From Xenorhabdus yunnanensis (lineage in GTDB: Bacteria; Pseudomonadota; Gammaproteobacteria; Enterobacterales; Enterobacteriaceae): a stretch of 64,000 nucleotides of DNA. The position numbers and the translations under genes were made by a program. Position 1 is the stretch's first letter, and each line of letters begins with the position of its first letter. The notes beneath the pieces are model-generated. The model searched no databases, had not been told where the DNA came from, and saw only the letters and a list, made by a program, of their open reading frames with translations. This document shows, one piece after another, positions 18,464 through 27,821 of this stretch. Where the stretch lies: NCBI RefSeq assembly GCF_028598805.1, contig NZ_JAQRFI010000009.1, positions 1-64,000 on the forward strand. The letters are read 5' to 3'.

Positions 18464-20977
18464 ATGAGTTTGATTATTCTTATTGTCTTTAAACGGCTAG
18501 CATTGTTGGTGATGATATTGTTAGTGATAGCAACAGGGGGCTTGCCTACCGTTGGGTATGCCAATGAATATTTTGACACCAATGCGCTGGAAATCCATGA
18601 TCCGTCTGCCCCGCCACCCGATTTAAGTTATTTTGCAGAAAAAGGGGGCAGTGCGCCAGGAACATACAGGGTTGCTATCCGTGTCAATGATCAGGATAAA
18701 GGTACACAGGATATCCAATTTGTGGTGGGAGCCGAAAAAAAGCTTCAACCCATCTTATCGGTTCAGCAATTGGTTGACTGGGGAGTCAATATATCTGTTT
18801 TTGCTGGTTTAAATGCAGAATATCAATTTTCTGATTTATCTGATTTTATTCCTTATGCCAGTGCATCATTACAACTGGGCCAACAAACTTTGCTGATCGC
18901 TATTCCTCAGGCAGAAATGACAACAGCAGCCCGTGGTGCAATTGATTCATCGCTTTGGCAGCAAGGGGAATCAGCATTATGGGCTAGTTATGACCTCAGT
19001 GGTGTTGACACTCGGGATAAAAGCGGCTCTGGTACAAATAATTTCTATATGAATTTACGTAGTGGATTGAATTGGGGAAGCTGGCGCTTACGGAATTATT
19101 CCACCTATTATCGAAACTTTGGCAAAAATAGTGGCGATAAAGCACATTGGGAAAATCTGAGTACATCTTTGCAACGTGATATTCATTCTCTAAAAAGCCA
19201 GCTCGTGATTGGTGAGACTAATACACGGGGAGAGCTGTTTAGTGGATTTGCCTTTCGAGGTGTCACTCTGACGTCGGATGATAACATGTTAGCAGATAGC
19301 CAGCGGGGCTTTGCTCCGGTAGTGAGGGGAATAGCAGAAAGTCATGCTCAGATCACTATCCGTCAAAACGGGTACATTATTTATCAGACCAATGTTCCAC
19401 CTGGGGCTTTTGTGATTGAGGATCTTTATCCTATATCTTCTGGGGGAAATCTGAATGTGGTCATTCGGGAAGCTGATGGTCGTGAACGTCACTTTATTCA
19501 ACCATTTTCATCAATTCCCGTTATGTTAAGGGAAGGGCAATTCAAATACAGCTTTACGGTGGGTGAATACCGCAATTCGCACGCAGATGCCGATCAACCA
19601 ATCTTTATGCAGAGTGAAGTTTATTATGGCCTGCCATATGCAACAACTATGTATGGCGGTGTGCTATTGTCTCCAAATTATCAGTCATATGCAGTTGGCG
19701 TAGGATACAGTTTTGGTCATTGGGGATCTTTGGCATTTGATATCACGCAATCACAGGCTGATATTATCAATAAAGGTCAACAACGAGGTTGGGTCTATCG
19801 GGCACAGTATGCTAAAGACTTCGAACAGACTGGCACTAATCTGTCTCTGACCAGTTATTATTACCCTTCACCATATTTTTATGATTTTCAGAATGTTAAT
19901 AACAGAGCGACGTATAATGAGCCGTCATATCTCAATAAACATAAATTTCAGTTCACACTGAGCCAAAGTTTGTCGGATTATGGCAGCCTCTATTTTTCCG
20001 GTTACTTGCAGAATGATTGGGGAAGCAGAGGCACTACCCGCAGTTTGAATGTCGGGTACAGCGTAAATTATTCCAATATCCATTACTCGCTGAATTACAC
20101 CCAAAATATGAGTTCAGGTAACTCAATGGCCGATAATCAACTGGCATTCAATGTACAGATTCCTCTCGATCGCTGGCAGACAAGTAGCTGGGCGACTTAT
20201 AGTATCAGTCATAATCGTCGGGGTGATACCAACCAATCGGTTGGTTTGAGTGGAATGGCCTTCGATAAATTGAATTACTCTCTGCAACAGAGTCACAGTA
20301 ATAACGGCCAGGGCACTAGCGGTAATATAAACTTTAACTATAAATCTTGTTATGGTGTGTTGTCTGGCGGATATCACTACGGTGATGACTCACAGCAGGT
20401 TAACTATGCTCTCAGAGGGGGTATCGTTGCCCATCGTCATGGCTTGACTTTGTCGCAACCGCTGGGTGAAACCATTGTTCTGGTCAAAGCGTCTGGGGCT
20501 GCTGGCGTTAAAGTCACTGGCTATAGCGGTGTTGAAACTGATGGACAGGGCCATGCAGTATTACCTTATGCCAGCCCTTATCACCGTAATCGTGTTGCTT
20601 TGTCACCGGATTCTTTTGGGGAGGGAGTCGAAATTGAGTCTAATATCCAGTCTGTTATTCCAACTCAGGGCGCAGTGGTCGTGGCTGACTTCCAAACACG
20701 GATCGGCCGCCGAGTGTTGTTTAATTTGACTCATCAGGGCAAACCTATTCCTTTTGGTGCAATAGCTACCTTGAATGAAGAAAATACATCCCATTCCTTT
20801 GCTACAAATCAAAGCATTGTTGGTAATGATGGGGAAGTTTATTTCGGAGGTATTCCAGAACAAGGACAATTATCTGTGAAATGGGGGAGTGGTCAGTTTG
20901 AACAATGTAAAATTCGTTTTCTTTTGCCAAAAAGTAAAGTAATGGTGGTTTCAATAAAAGCTGATTGTCATCCATAA
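18464..20977 (+). CDS. Outer-membrane fimbrial usher (PapC/FimD family)
   Basis: The outer-membrane pore that assembles and secretes the fimbria, 837 residues. A signal peptide ends near YANEY. The N-terminal chaperone-binding domain begins with FDTNALEI and contains the APGTYRV segment. The 24-strand barrel follows with typical RGFAP and SGGNLNV segments and a plug domain. The C-terminal domain ends with a cysteine pair (EQCKIRF...KADCHP). The length matches the family and I see no frameshift. Confidence 0.95.
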   Translation: MSLIILIVFKRLALLVMILLVIATGGLPTVGYANEYFDTNALEIHDPSAPPPDLSYFAEKGGSAPGTYRVAIRVNDQDKGTQDIQFVVGAEKKLQPILSVQQLVDWGVNISVFAGLNAEYQFSDLSDFIPYASASLQLGQQTLLIAIPQAEMTTAARGAIDSSLWQQGESALWASYDLSGVDTRDKSGSGTNNFYMNLRSGLNWGSWRLRNYSTYYRNFGKNSGDKAHWENLSTSLQRDIHSLKSQLVIGETNTRGELFSGFAFRGVTLTSDDNMLADSQRGFAPVVRGIAESHAQITIRQNGYIIYQTNVPPGAFVIEDLYPISSGGNLNVVIREADGRERHFIQPFSSIPVMLREGQFKYSFTVGEYRNSHADADQPIFMQSEVYYGLPYATTMYGGVLLSPNYQSYAVGVGYSFGHWGSLAFDITQSQADIINKGQQRGWVYRAQYAKDFEQTGTNLSLTSYYYPSPYFYDFQNVNNRATYNEPSYLNKHKFQFTLSQSLSDYGSLYFSGYLQNDWGSRGTTRSLNVGYSVNYSNIHYSLNYTQNMSSGNSMADNQLAFNVQIPLDRWQTSSWATYSISHNRRGDTNQSVGLSGMAFDKLNYSLQQSHSNNGQGTSGNINFNYKSCYGVLSGGYHYGDDSQQVNYALRGGIVAHRHGLTLSQPLGETIVLVKASGAAGVKVTGYSGVETDGQGHAVLPYASPYHRNRVALSPDSFGEGVEIESNIQSVIPTQGAVVVADFQTRIGRRVLFNLTHQGKPIPFGAIATLNEENTSHSFATNQSIVGNDGEVYFGGIPEQGQLSVKWGSGQFEQCKIRFLLPKSKVMVVSIKADCHP

Positions 20978-21040
20978 AGGTAAATCATTATATTTTTTAA
21001 GAAGTGCGACATAATGATAATTTATAAATAAAGGTTGTTG

Positions 21041-22060
21041 ATGAATATATCTATTTCTTCATGGTTACTGTTTGTACCAATATTTTTTTCCCCCTGCGCG
21101 GGATATGCTTATGCTGATGTCTCTTGTACAGCACCTCCTCAAACATTGGATTCATATGAGATATCAGTTCCTGTAAATGTGGCTGTAGGCCAAGAACTGG
21201 AAAAATCGGATGATAGATTAAGGTTGGATGCAAGTCCTATGATTACTTGTCAAGGTAAGTCTCTGGACAAGACTGAGGTAGTTCTTGGTATCAAAGCAAC
21301 GGGAATATTGTCACAATCTATCGGAGGAAAAAGCGTTTTTTTGTTGGGTGACAGTGGCATTGGGTATGCAATTAGAGGTTTAACGGGTAATCCTAGTGAG
21401 AGAAAATATATAAAAAAAGAGGGTAATAGTGTGAAGCTTACAACTATTGCTTTTCGAGATAATAAAGAGCCAATTAAAGTTGGAATTGCCCTTGTATTTT
21501 ACCGTATCGGTCAAGTAAAACCTGGCCAATATCCTTCCCAGCCTGTGGCAATAGCGACTGTAAATTTACGAAATCTTGGTGGAAGTGGTTTAGGTAAATC
21601 TATTGAAGTAGGACAATTCAGTACTGGCAGTATAGTTGTTAAATCACGATCTTGTACCTTTAATAACAACCCAATTCCTGTCACATTGGAGTCGATAACA
21701 AGTATGCAGTTACCTAAAGTGGGTTCCACCGCAGCGGAAAAAGCATTTGATATACCTTTAAATTGCGACGCACGTATTAAAGTTAATATGCTTTTGCTGG
21801 CAGGTTCTCAAGGAGCTTATGACTTCCAAAAGGGGATTATCAAACTTAATCCTAATGTCAATGCGGCTAGTGGTGTTGGTATTCAAATTTTGGATGGTAA
21901 TAAGTCAACTCCCATTCCTCTTGGTAAAAAAATTGAGTATATCGAAACAATAACAGAAGGACCTGTCAATATTCCTTTAAAAGCGCGTTATTATCGGTAT
22001 GGCAACGTTAAGGAAGGGGCAGTTAATGCGACAGCGACATTTACCATGAGCTATGAGTAA
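21041..22060 (+). CDS. Fimbrial tip adhesin (two-domain)
   Basis: A secreted protein of 339 residues and the last gene of the fimbrial operon. The ATG at 21041 has AAGG six bases upstream; a TTG at 21035 is possible. A signal peptide ends near YAYA. About 160 residues with cysteines in DVSCTAPP and MITCQG form a putative receptor-binding domain. The second half (from about 195) resembles a pilin domain, with cysteines in SRSCTFNN and PLNCDAR and the final FTMSYE donor strand. Large two-domain subunits in this position are normally tip adhesins. The receptor is unknown. Confidence 0.8.
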   Translation: MNISISSWLLFVPIFFSPCAGYAYADVSCTAPPQTLDSYEISVPVNVAVGQELEKSDDRLRLDASPMITCQGKSLDKTEVVLGIKATGILSQSIGGKSVFLLGDSGIGYAIRGLTGNPSERKYIKKEGNSVKLTTIAFRDNKEPIKVGIALVFYRIGQVKPGQYPSQPVAIATVNLRNLGGSGLGKSIEVGQFSTGSIVVKSRSCTFNNNPIPVTLESITSMQLPKVGSTAAEKAFDIPLNCDARIKVNMLLLAGSQGAYDFQKGIIKLNPNVNAASGVGIQILDGNKSTPIPLGKKIEYIETITEGPVNIPLKARYYRYGNVKEGAVNATATFTMSYE

Positions 22061-22107
22061 TATCGATCTTAATTTAACATTGAAATTGAAATTCATTACA
22101 TTCTAAT

Positions 22108-22154
22108 TCTTCTAATAAGTTAATCATAATATAGTCGCCTATATTGTTAGAAGA
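22108..22154. terminator. Nested hairpin after the fimbrial operon
   Basis: An outer 8-bp arm pair (TCTTCTAA / TTAGAAGA) encloses an inner 7-bp stem (AATATAG / CTATATT) with a 4-nt loop. It lies about 48 bases after the adhesin stop, where the operon should end. Confidence 0.5.
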
Positions 22155-22321
22155 GGAATAAAAATTATTTATCTATAATTATTATTTTCAGTAATGAAAT
22201 ATAATCGCTATGAGAATTTATTTTTATCTATGATTTTGTGAATAAATTCACAATGTGATACTAAAAGTGTAATGAGAATTATTATCTTTTTTGTAATGGG
22301 GAATAATATAAATATACAGAA

Positions 22322-22383
22322 ACAGACCCCTTATTATTACTAATGAACCAAGAGGTCTGTAAAGATTACTGCTTAAGCAGTAA
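22322..22383 (-). terminator. Paired dyads after flgN
   Basis: Reading from flgN, the first element is a perfect 18-bp palindrome (22366-22383, TTACTGCTT / AAGCAGTAA), nine bases past the flgN stop. Next is an arm pair ACAGACC / GGTCTGT (22322-22360) with a long loop. Together they probably end the flgMN transcript and insulate it from the fimbrial operon. The loopless palindrome could instead be a protein-binding site. Confidence 0.5.
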
Positions 22384-22391
22384 ACGAATAA

Positions 22392-22832
22392 TCAAACGCT
22401 GATCTTGTGGCCTGACAGTGCTGAATTGTGACGGGCTTGGCCGTCTGCACCATAAAGAGAAGGGCTGTGGTGACTTTTCAGAAAAGCAATTGCCTTACTG
22501 TTCAACTCAATATGTTGATCCAGCAAAAATCCATTATGCGAATTTAAATCACGAATGCGTTCAATAGTTTGACTAATTTGACTCCATAATACTGCCAATC
22601 TTTCATAGTCAGCATAGGGTACATTTATTTTCAGCGTTTCATTTAATTGCTGGCGTTTTCGCTCAGCGTGATCAAGTGCCGAAAGCAAAAATGTTTTTTG
22701 TTCCGTCACATGATGTAAATGATTTGCCTCAATAAAACCTTCGCTCAGTATGCGCTGTTCTTCTGCCATAGTTTGCGAAAGCGAATTTAAGTGTGCGCTC
22801 TGCTGTTCAAGCAAGAGTTGAAGTTCTTTCAT
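22392..22832 (-). CDS. flgN: Flagellar export chaperone FlgN
   Basis: A cytoplasmic chaperone that keeps the hook-filament junction proteins FlgK and FlgL soluble and brings them to the export gate. It has 146 residues (E. coli 138) and is almost wholly helical, starting MKELQLLLEQQSAHL with regular heptads. It lies 26 bases after flgM in the usual flgMN order, transcribed from the sigma-28 promoter before flgM and possibly by read-through from flgA. Its clients flgK and flgL are 9 kb away on the plus strand. Confidence 0.93.
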   Translation of the reverse strand: MKELQLLLEQQSAHLNSLSQTMAEEQRILSEGFIEANHLHHVTEQKTFLLSALDHAERKRQQLNETLKINVPYADYERLAVLWSQISQTIERIRDLNSHNGFLLDQHIELNSKAIAFLKSHHSPSLYGADGQARHNSALSGHKISV

Positions 22833-22858
22833 TTACGGCTCTTTAAGATTTTGATGGT

Positions 22859-23158
22859 TTATTTATCATATTCCATGTTTTCAAGGGCCTCCCTGAATAG
22901 GGCATCAGCAATTTTACCGCTGTCCATCGTCAGTGTTCCCTTTGCAATGGCTTCTTTCAATTGTTGCACTTTCTGGATATTAATATCCTGGCTACTTGGT
23001 TGGACGAGCTTTTTCTGCGCTTCGCTCAGCTTGACTTGTGTATCGGCGCTTTTTTCGGCGACCGCCACAGTTCTGCGAGCGCTTTGAGCACCTTCATTGG
23101 CATTGCGCTGCTGTAAAGCAGCCATGGCCAGTAGAGGTTGAGTGCGTTCAATACTCAT
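22859..23158 (-). CDS. flgM: Anti-sigma-28 factor FlgM
   Basis: FlgM holds FliA (sigma-28) inactive until the hook is complete, then leaves the cell through the flagellar export channel. It has 99 residues (E. coli 97). The N terminus MSIERTQPLLAMAALQQR is export-related and disordered. The C-terminal half with SSQDINIQKVQQLKEAIAKG and TMDSGKIADAL is the FliA-binding helix pair. It has its own near-perfect sigma-28 promoter, giving the usual feedback loop. Confidence 0.95.
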   Translation of the reverse strand: MSIERTQPLLAMAALQQRNANEGAQSARRTVAVAEKSADTQVKLSEAQKKLVQPSSQDINIQKVQQLKEAIAKGTLTMDSGKIADALFREALENMEYDK

Positions 23159-23248
23159 AATTGTAATCCTTTAATCAGGCATTATTTATTTGTCTTAGGT
23201 AGCAGGCGATATACCGCTGGCATGCCTGTAAATCATGGTCTGCTGATT

Positions 23249-23275
23249 ATATCGGCTTGCAGAAATAAAACTTTA
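23249..23275 (-). promoter_or_regulatory. Sigma-28 (FliA) promoter for flgMN
   Basis: On the minus strand: TAAAGTTT (perfect -35), an 11-nt spacer, GCCGATAT (7 of 8 for the -10). It lies between flgA and flgM and reads into flgM. It allows late expression of the anti-sigma factor in addition to any read-through from flgA. Confidence 0.9.
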
Positions 23276-23280
23276 GCCAT

Positions 23281-23952
23281 TTATAACACCATTTTTACAC
23301 TGCCATTTTCTTGAGCTTTACCCGTAATAACCTGTCCGGAGTTCAGGCGGACACGAATATTATCAAAACTTGCGGCGTTGTTAATCGCTTTTCCTTCGTA
23401 ACGCACCTGAAAATGATGTCCATCTACGGTGACGACCACATTCTGTCCAGCTTTAATCGCCCATGGACGCCGAATCATGTTGCGTGTGATGAATTGTCCG
23501 GCAGGTATGTTGCGGATCGCAATACCATTTTGTATGGCCTTTCTGTTACGGATTATGTTGTTTGGCAGTTTATCTAAAGACCCCGTTTTTACTTGAAAAT
23601 CTTTTTCTGTCAGGACGGCATTGCGGTTAATGGCTCGCTTAGAAACCAAATAAGGGCCAGTAACATTAATGTACGCCTGAAGAAAACGACGTTGCTGACC
23701 ACAAGTTACAGGGATGGAAAGGTTACCCCAATTTTTGTTGCCAATTGACGGTTGTATTTCAGGAAGTTCACAAGTCGGCCATTGTTGTTCAGGCGTTTTG
23801 ATTTCCACTGAGACTTTATGGCCCGGTGTGTGATGTATCTGCCTGAAATAGTCAGTTATCAATTGCGGTAAGTTATTCCCCCAAGCCAAAGAACTGCCAA
23901 AAAATAGATTAAGAAAAAAAGTAAATAACCCGATAAATTTTAACGCAGGCAT
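23281..23952 (-). CDS. flgA: Flagellar P-ring assembly chaperone FlgA
   Basis: A periplasmic protein needed to assemble FlgI into the P ring. It has 223 residues with a signal peptide (about 1-25, ending SLAWG). A conserved cysteine pair occurs in WPTCELP and PVTCGQQ. The C-terminal SAF-like domain carries RNIPAGQFITRNM and ends in GSVKMVL. It is transcribed divergently from flgB, the standard arrangement. Confidence 0.94.
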   Translation of the reverse strand: MPALKFIGLFTFFLNLFFGSSLAWGNNLPQLITDYFRQIHHTPGHKVSVEIKTPEQQWPTCELPEIQPSIGNKNWGNLSIPVTCGQQRRFLQAYINVTGPYLVSKRAINRNAVLTEKDFQVKTGSLDKLPNNIIRNRKAIQNGIAIRNIPAGQFITRNMIRRPWAIKAGQNVVVTVDGHHFQVRYEGKAINNAASFDNIRVRLNSGQVITGKAQENGSVKMVL

Positions 23953-24265
23953 TTCACCACCTTAACCTCATTAGCGAACCATGATTTCAAAAAATATTCA
24001 GTGCCTGTTGGATGTTAATAGTGTAACGCGATTGATTATTCGTTAATGGGATAAATAGCAATTCAATTTGTTTCTATTCTTCGAATCACCTTTTTCTTCT
24101 GCGTTTATTCTGTTAGCTGCTTGGAGCTTATACCCAGCAGATTTCATGTGCCGAGCCGCTAGCTGTGCCGTTAATAAAGTGGCTGCGTGAATGCTGAAAA
24201 GAGGGCGATAAGCTCTTGATGCATTATTGGGGGCTACCCCTACAGAACAGACCCAAGGGAGGAAT
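23953..24265. promoter_or_regulatory. Divergent flgA/flgB control region with an FlhDC-type half-box
   Basis: A 313-bp spacer between divergent flgA and flgB. AATGGGATAAATAGCA at 24045-24060 fits one half of the enteric FlhD4C2 box (AAYGS, then AAATARC). A matching inverted half-site 10-12 bases away is not clear. This is the expected place for FlhDC activation of both class II promoters. Confidence 0.55.
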
Positions 24266-24682
24266 ATGCTCGATAAATTAGATGCCGCTTTTCAATTTCG
24301 ACAAGAAGCGCTGGCACTCCGTAGCCAGCGGCAGGAAATGTTGTCTGCCAATATTGCCAATGCAGATACACCTGGCTATCAGGCGCGTGATATCGATTTT
24401 GCTGATCAACTGGAAAAGGTGATGGCACATGGTCATGTATCGGGAAATGGAATTGAGCTAACTCTGACTTCCGATCGACATATTCCCGGTCAATACGAAA
24501 AAGGTTTGGAGATGGATCTGCTGTATCGGGTGCCATTCCAGACAGCCATGGATGGAAATACCGTTGACATGGATATAGAACGTAGCAATTTCGCGGATAA
24601 CAGCCTGAAATATCAAGCTGAACTCACCATGATGAATGCACAAATTAAAAGCATGATGTCAGTTCTACAGTCACAAGGATAA
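24266..24682 (+). CDS. flgB: Flagellar proximal rod protein FlgB
   Basis: A rod subunit of the basal body, exported by the type III gate. The ATG at 24266, behind GGGAGGAA, gives 138 residues, exactly the E. coli length; the frame extends upstream but has no better start. It contains the N-terminal rod motif ([19 protein letters not shown]) shared by the axial family. First gene of flgBCDEFGHIJ. Confidence 0.96.
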   Translation: MLDKLDAAFQFRQEALALRSQRQEMLSANIANADTPGYQARDIDFADQLEKVMAHGHVSGNGIELTLTSDRHIPGQYEKGLEMDLLYRVPFQTAMDGNTVDMDIERSNFADNSLKYQAELTMMNAQIKSMMSVLQSQG

Positions 24683-24687
24683 CGGGA

Positions 24688-25092
24688 ATGTCTCTACTCA
24701 GTGTTTTTGATATTGCCAGCTCTGCGCTCACCGCTCAGTCCCAGAGACTGAACGTCAGCGCCAGCAATATGGCGAATGCCGATAGTGTTGTGGGGCCGGA
24801 TGGCGAGCCCTATCGTGCCAAGCAAGTGGTTTTCCGTGTTGCTGCACCAGCAGGGCAGGAAATTGGCGGTGTTCGCGTCAGCGAAGTGGTGGATGATCCC
24901 ACGCCTTTCCGTCTTGAATACCAGCCGGGTCATCCGCTGGCCGATGAAAAAGGTTATGTGCGTATGCCAAATGTGGATGTGGTCGGGGAAATGGTCAACA
25001 CCATTTCTGCTTCCCGCAGCTATCAGGCGAATGTTGAAGTGTTGAACACCACTAAGTCCATTATGTTGAAAACGTTGACTCTGGGTCAGTAA
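24688..25092 (+). CDS. flgC: Flagellar proximal rod protein FlgC
   Basis: A rod subunit of 134 residues (E. coli 134). N-terminal axial motif [14 protein letters not shown]-terminal helix [20 protein letters not shown] typical of axial proteins. Starts six bases after flgB and is followed by flgD. Confidence 0.97.
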   Translation: MSLLSVFDIASSALTAQSQRLNVSASNMANADSVVGPDGEPYRAKQVVFRVAAPAGQEIGGVRVSEVVDDPTPFRLEYQPGHPLADEKGYVRMPNVDVVGEMVNTISASRSYQANVEVLNTTKSIMLKTLTLGQ

Positions 25093-25105
25093 CAGGAATT
25101 TCATT

Positions 25106-25801
25106 ATGGCAGTGACCACTTCAATCAATGATTCATTGGATAATTCTACGGTAGGTGAGCTTGCTCCCGCGAGTAAAATAAAACCACAAAGCAGCGACGA
25201 TATTAAAGATAATTTCTTGAACTTATTAGTCGCTCAGCTCAAAAACCAAGATCCAACCAATCCAATGCAAAACAATGAGATAACCGCTCAGATTGCACAG
25301 ATCAGTACCGTTGAAGGTATTGAAAAACTCAATAAAACACTGGGAACGATTGTCGGGCAGATGGACAACCATCAAGCAATGCAAACAACATCGCTGATTG
25401 GTCGTGATGTCATGATTCCTGGCGATAAGATTTTAGTCGGTTTCAGTGAAGAAAAAGGCATCGACATCAGTCGATATGGTGTTGAGCTGACCCGACCTGC
25501 CGATAATGTCAAAGTCATAATAAAAGGCAAAGATGGCGTAGTTGTTCGGGAAATGGATATTGGCAATGTAAATGCTGGTGTTCATAAATTTTTATGGGAT
25601 GGCAAAGACGCAGATGGCAAGGAAGTGCCAGACGGTGCGTATAACTTCACCGTTTCCGCAAGCTATCAAGATGACGCGTTGGTGACACATCCGTTAACGT
25701 CTGCTCAAGTTTTAGGCGTTACGCGGAGTGAGGATGGCACTAAATTAGATTTAGGGCTGGCGGGTACGGTAACCATGGATAAAGTTCGTCAGATTCTTTA
25801 A
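25106..25801 (+). CDS. flgD: Hook assembly scaffold FlgD
   Basis: The hook cap, needed for hook polymerisation and lost when FlgK replaces it. It has 231 residues (E. coli 231). The conserved N-terminal block FLNLLVAQLKNQDPTNPM near residue 40 is plain, and the C-terminal half carries the FlgD Ig-like fold with WDGKDADGK. It lies between flgC and flgE as usual. Confidence 0.97.
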   Translation: MAVTTSINDSLDNSTVGELAPASKIKPQSSDDIKDNFLNLLVAQLKNQDPTNPMQNNEITAQIAQISTVEGIEKLNKTLGTIVGQMDNHQAMQTTSLIGRDVMIPGDKILVGFSEEKGIDISRYGVELTRPADNVKVIIKGKDGVVVREMDIGNVNAGVHKFLWDGKDADGKEVPDGAYNFTVSASYQDDALVTHPLTSAQVLGVTRSEDGTKLDLGLAGTVTMDKVRQIL

Positions 25802-25816
25802 TTAAACGGAGGACAT

Positions 25817-27022
25817 ATGTCTTTTTCACAAGCGGTTAGTGGTTTGAATACTGCAGCGAGTAATCTGGATGTTATTGGTAATAACATCGCAAACTCAGCA
25901 ACATTTGGCTTTAAATCTAGCTCTGCTGCCTTTGCGGATGTTTTCAGCGGCTCAGAAGTGGGCTTGGGTGTTAAGGTTTCTGGCATGTTGCAGAACTTTA
26001 AAGATGGCTCAACCAATAAAACTAATCGCCAGTTGGATATGGCAATTACACAGGGCGGTTTTTTCCGCATGCAGGATTCCAACGGTGATATTTTCTATTC
26101 CCGTAACGGTCAGTTCAAAACGGATGAAGAGCGTAATCTGATCAATATGCAGGGCATGAAGCTGACGGGTTATCCTGCGGTAAACGGAGAAATTCAGCAA
26201 GGCGGAGCGGTAGAGCCGCTTTCGATTCCACAGGATATATTGAATGCGAAAGCAACCACAAAAGCTGAGTTGAAAGTTACCCTGGATTCAACACTCCCAG
26301 CGATTGATCAGACGAAAAACGCCTTTGATCCAGATAATAAAGACAGCTTTAACTACAGCACATCTCTGCAAGTTTATGACAGTCTGGGTAATCAACATGA
26401 TCTCAACATATTCTTCGTGAAAAGAGACAATAATAAATGGGAATTTCAGGCTAAGGATATTTCTGTAGCGGGTTCTACCCCTGATAAATTGGGTGATGTG
26501 GAATTTGACGGCAATGGTCAAATGGTCGGCAACAATAATGCATTCACATTCGAGGTAAAACCTCTGAATGGTTCAATTGCTGCGCCAATCACCATCGATT
26601 TTTCTGGTAGTAAACAACAAAACGTTGGGACAGGTGTCTCCAATCCAATACAAGATGGCTATGCCGCAGGTAGTTTCTCTGATTACATTGTGGAGAATGA
26701 CGGCAAAATTTACGGTAAATATTCCAACAACCAGAGACAAGTATTAGGTCAGGTGGTACTGGCAAATTTTGCTAACCCTGAAGGTTTGGCTGCGCAAGGC
26801 AATAACGTTTGGGTAGAATCCGGTTCATCTGGCAGCCCGGTTGTAGGTGTCGCAGGTTCGGGTAACTTCGGTAAGCTGATCAGTGGTGCGCTGGAAGCCT
26901 CTAACGTAGATCTGAGCCAAGAGCTGGTCAATATGATCGTCGCCCAGCGTAACTATCAATCCAATGCCCAGACCATCAAGACGCAGGACCAAATTCTGCA
27001 AACGCTGGTCAGCATGCGTTAA
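25817..27022 (+). CDS. flgE: Flagellar hook protein FlgE
   Basis: The hook subunit, 401 residues (E. coli 402). N-terminal axial motif (GLNTAASNLDVIGNNIANS), variable surface domains in the middle, and the C-terminal helix VDLSQELVNMIVAQRNYQSN. A very strong ribosome-binding site (ACGGAGGA) fits its high copy need. Confidence 0.97.
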   Translation: MSFSQAVSGLNTAASNLDVIGNNIANSATFGFKSSSAAFADVFSGSEVGLGVKVSGMLQNFKDGSTNKTNRQLDMAITQGGFFRMQDSNGDIFYSRNGQFKTDEERNLINMQGMKLTGYPAVNGEIQQGGAVEPLSIPQDILNAKATTKAELKVTLDSTLPAIDQTKNAFDPDNKDSFNYSTSLQVYDSLGNQHDLNIFFVKRDNNKWEFQAKDISVAGSTPDKLGDVEFDGNGQMVGNNNAFTFEVKPLNGSIAAPITIDFSGSKQQNVGTGVSNPIQDGYAAGSFSDYIVENDGKIYGKYSNNQRQVLGQVVLANFANPEGLAAQGNNVWVESGSSGSPVVGVAGSGNFGKLISGALEASNVDLSQELVNMIVAQRNYQSNAQTIKTQDQILQTLVSMR

Positions 27023-27043
27023 TAAGCTCAGGCGGATAGCTTT

Positions 27044-27799
27044 ATGGATCATGTCATTTATACCGCTATGGGAGCAGCACGCCAAACGCTGGATCATCAG
27101 GCTGTTACTGCCAACAATCTGGCCAATGCATCAACGCCGGGCTTCAAGGCTCAGCTTGCAGCGCTACGTGCCGTACCGATTGAAGGTGAAACCCTGCCAA
27201 CACGTACATTGACCGTTGCTTCTACCCCTGGCATGGATAGCCGTCAGGGACCAATGAATTATACCTCCCGCCCGTTGGATGTGGCTGTCGGACAAGGCGG
27301 CTTTCTGGCTATCCAGCTCGAAGATGGAACGGAAGCCTATACCCGCAACGGCAGTATCCAGATTTCACCCGAAGGACAACTGATGGTGCAGGGGCGCATG
27401 TTGATGGGCGAAAACGGGCCGATTGATGTTCCGCCACAGGCTGAACTGACTATTGCCGCCGATGGTGCCATCTCAGCCCTGATTGCCAGCGATCCACCAA
27501 CATTGTTGGGGCAGATTGGCAAACTTAAAATCGTTAAACCGGAAGCCAACCAAGTGGTGCGGGGCGATGATGGTTTGTTCCACTTAACGCCACAAGCGCG
27601 GGAACAGCAGGGCAATGAACTGGCGGCCAGTACGGCAGTGAAAATCATGCCGGGTGTGCTGGAAGGCAGTAATGTCAATCCAGTGGAAAGCATGGTGAAC
27701 ATGATCGCCAACGCGCGTCGCTTTGAGATGCAGATGAAAGTCATACACAGTTCCGATGAAAATGCACAGCGGGCTAATCAAATTCTCGCCATGAGCTGA
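27044..27799 (+). CDS. flgF: Flagellar proximal rod protein FlgF
   Basis: A rod subunit of 251 residues. Axial N terminus ([19 protein letters not shown]) and C-terminal [18 protein letters not shown] helix. Follows flgE by 21 bases. Confidence 0.97.
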   Translation: MDHVIYTAMGAARQTLDHQAVTANNLANASTPGFKAQLAALRAVPIEGETLPTRTLTVASTPGMDSRQGPMNYTSRPLDVAVGQGGFLAIQLEDGTEAYTRNGSIQISPEGQLMVQGRMLMGENGPIDVPPQAELTIAADGAISALIASDPPTLLGQIGKLKIVKPEANQVVRGDDGLFHLTPQAREQQGNELAASTAVKIMPGVLEGSNVNPVESMVNMIANARRFEMQMKVIHSSDENAQRANQILAMS

Positions 27800-27821
27800 A
27801 TCGGGAACAGAGGATAAATTC

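Larger units (their letters stand above)
22061..22391. other. Intergenic region between fimbrial adhesin and flgN
   Basis: A 331-bp AT-rich gap between convergent genes. It holds a nested hairpin at 22108-22154, a hairpin with 7-bp arms at 22322-22360 and an 18-bp palindrome at 22366-22383. No coding region is visible. Confidence 0.6.
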
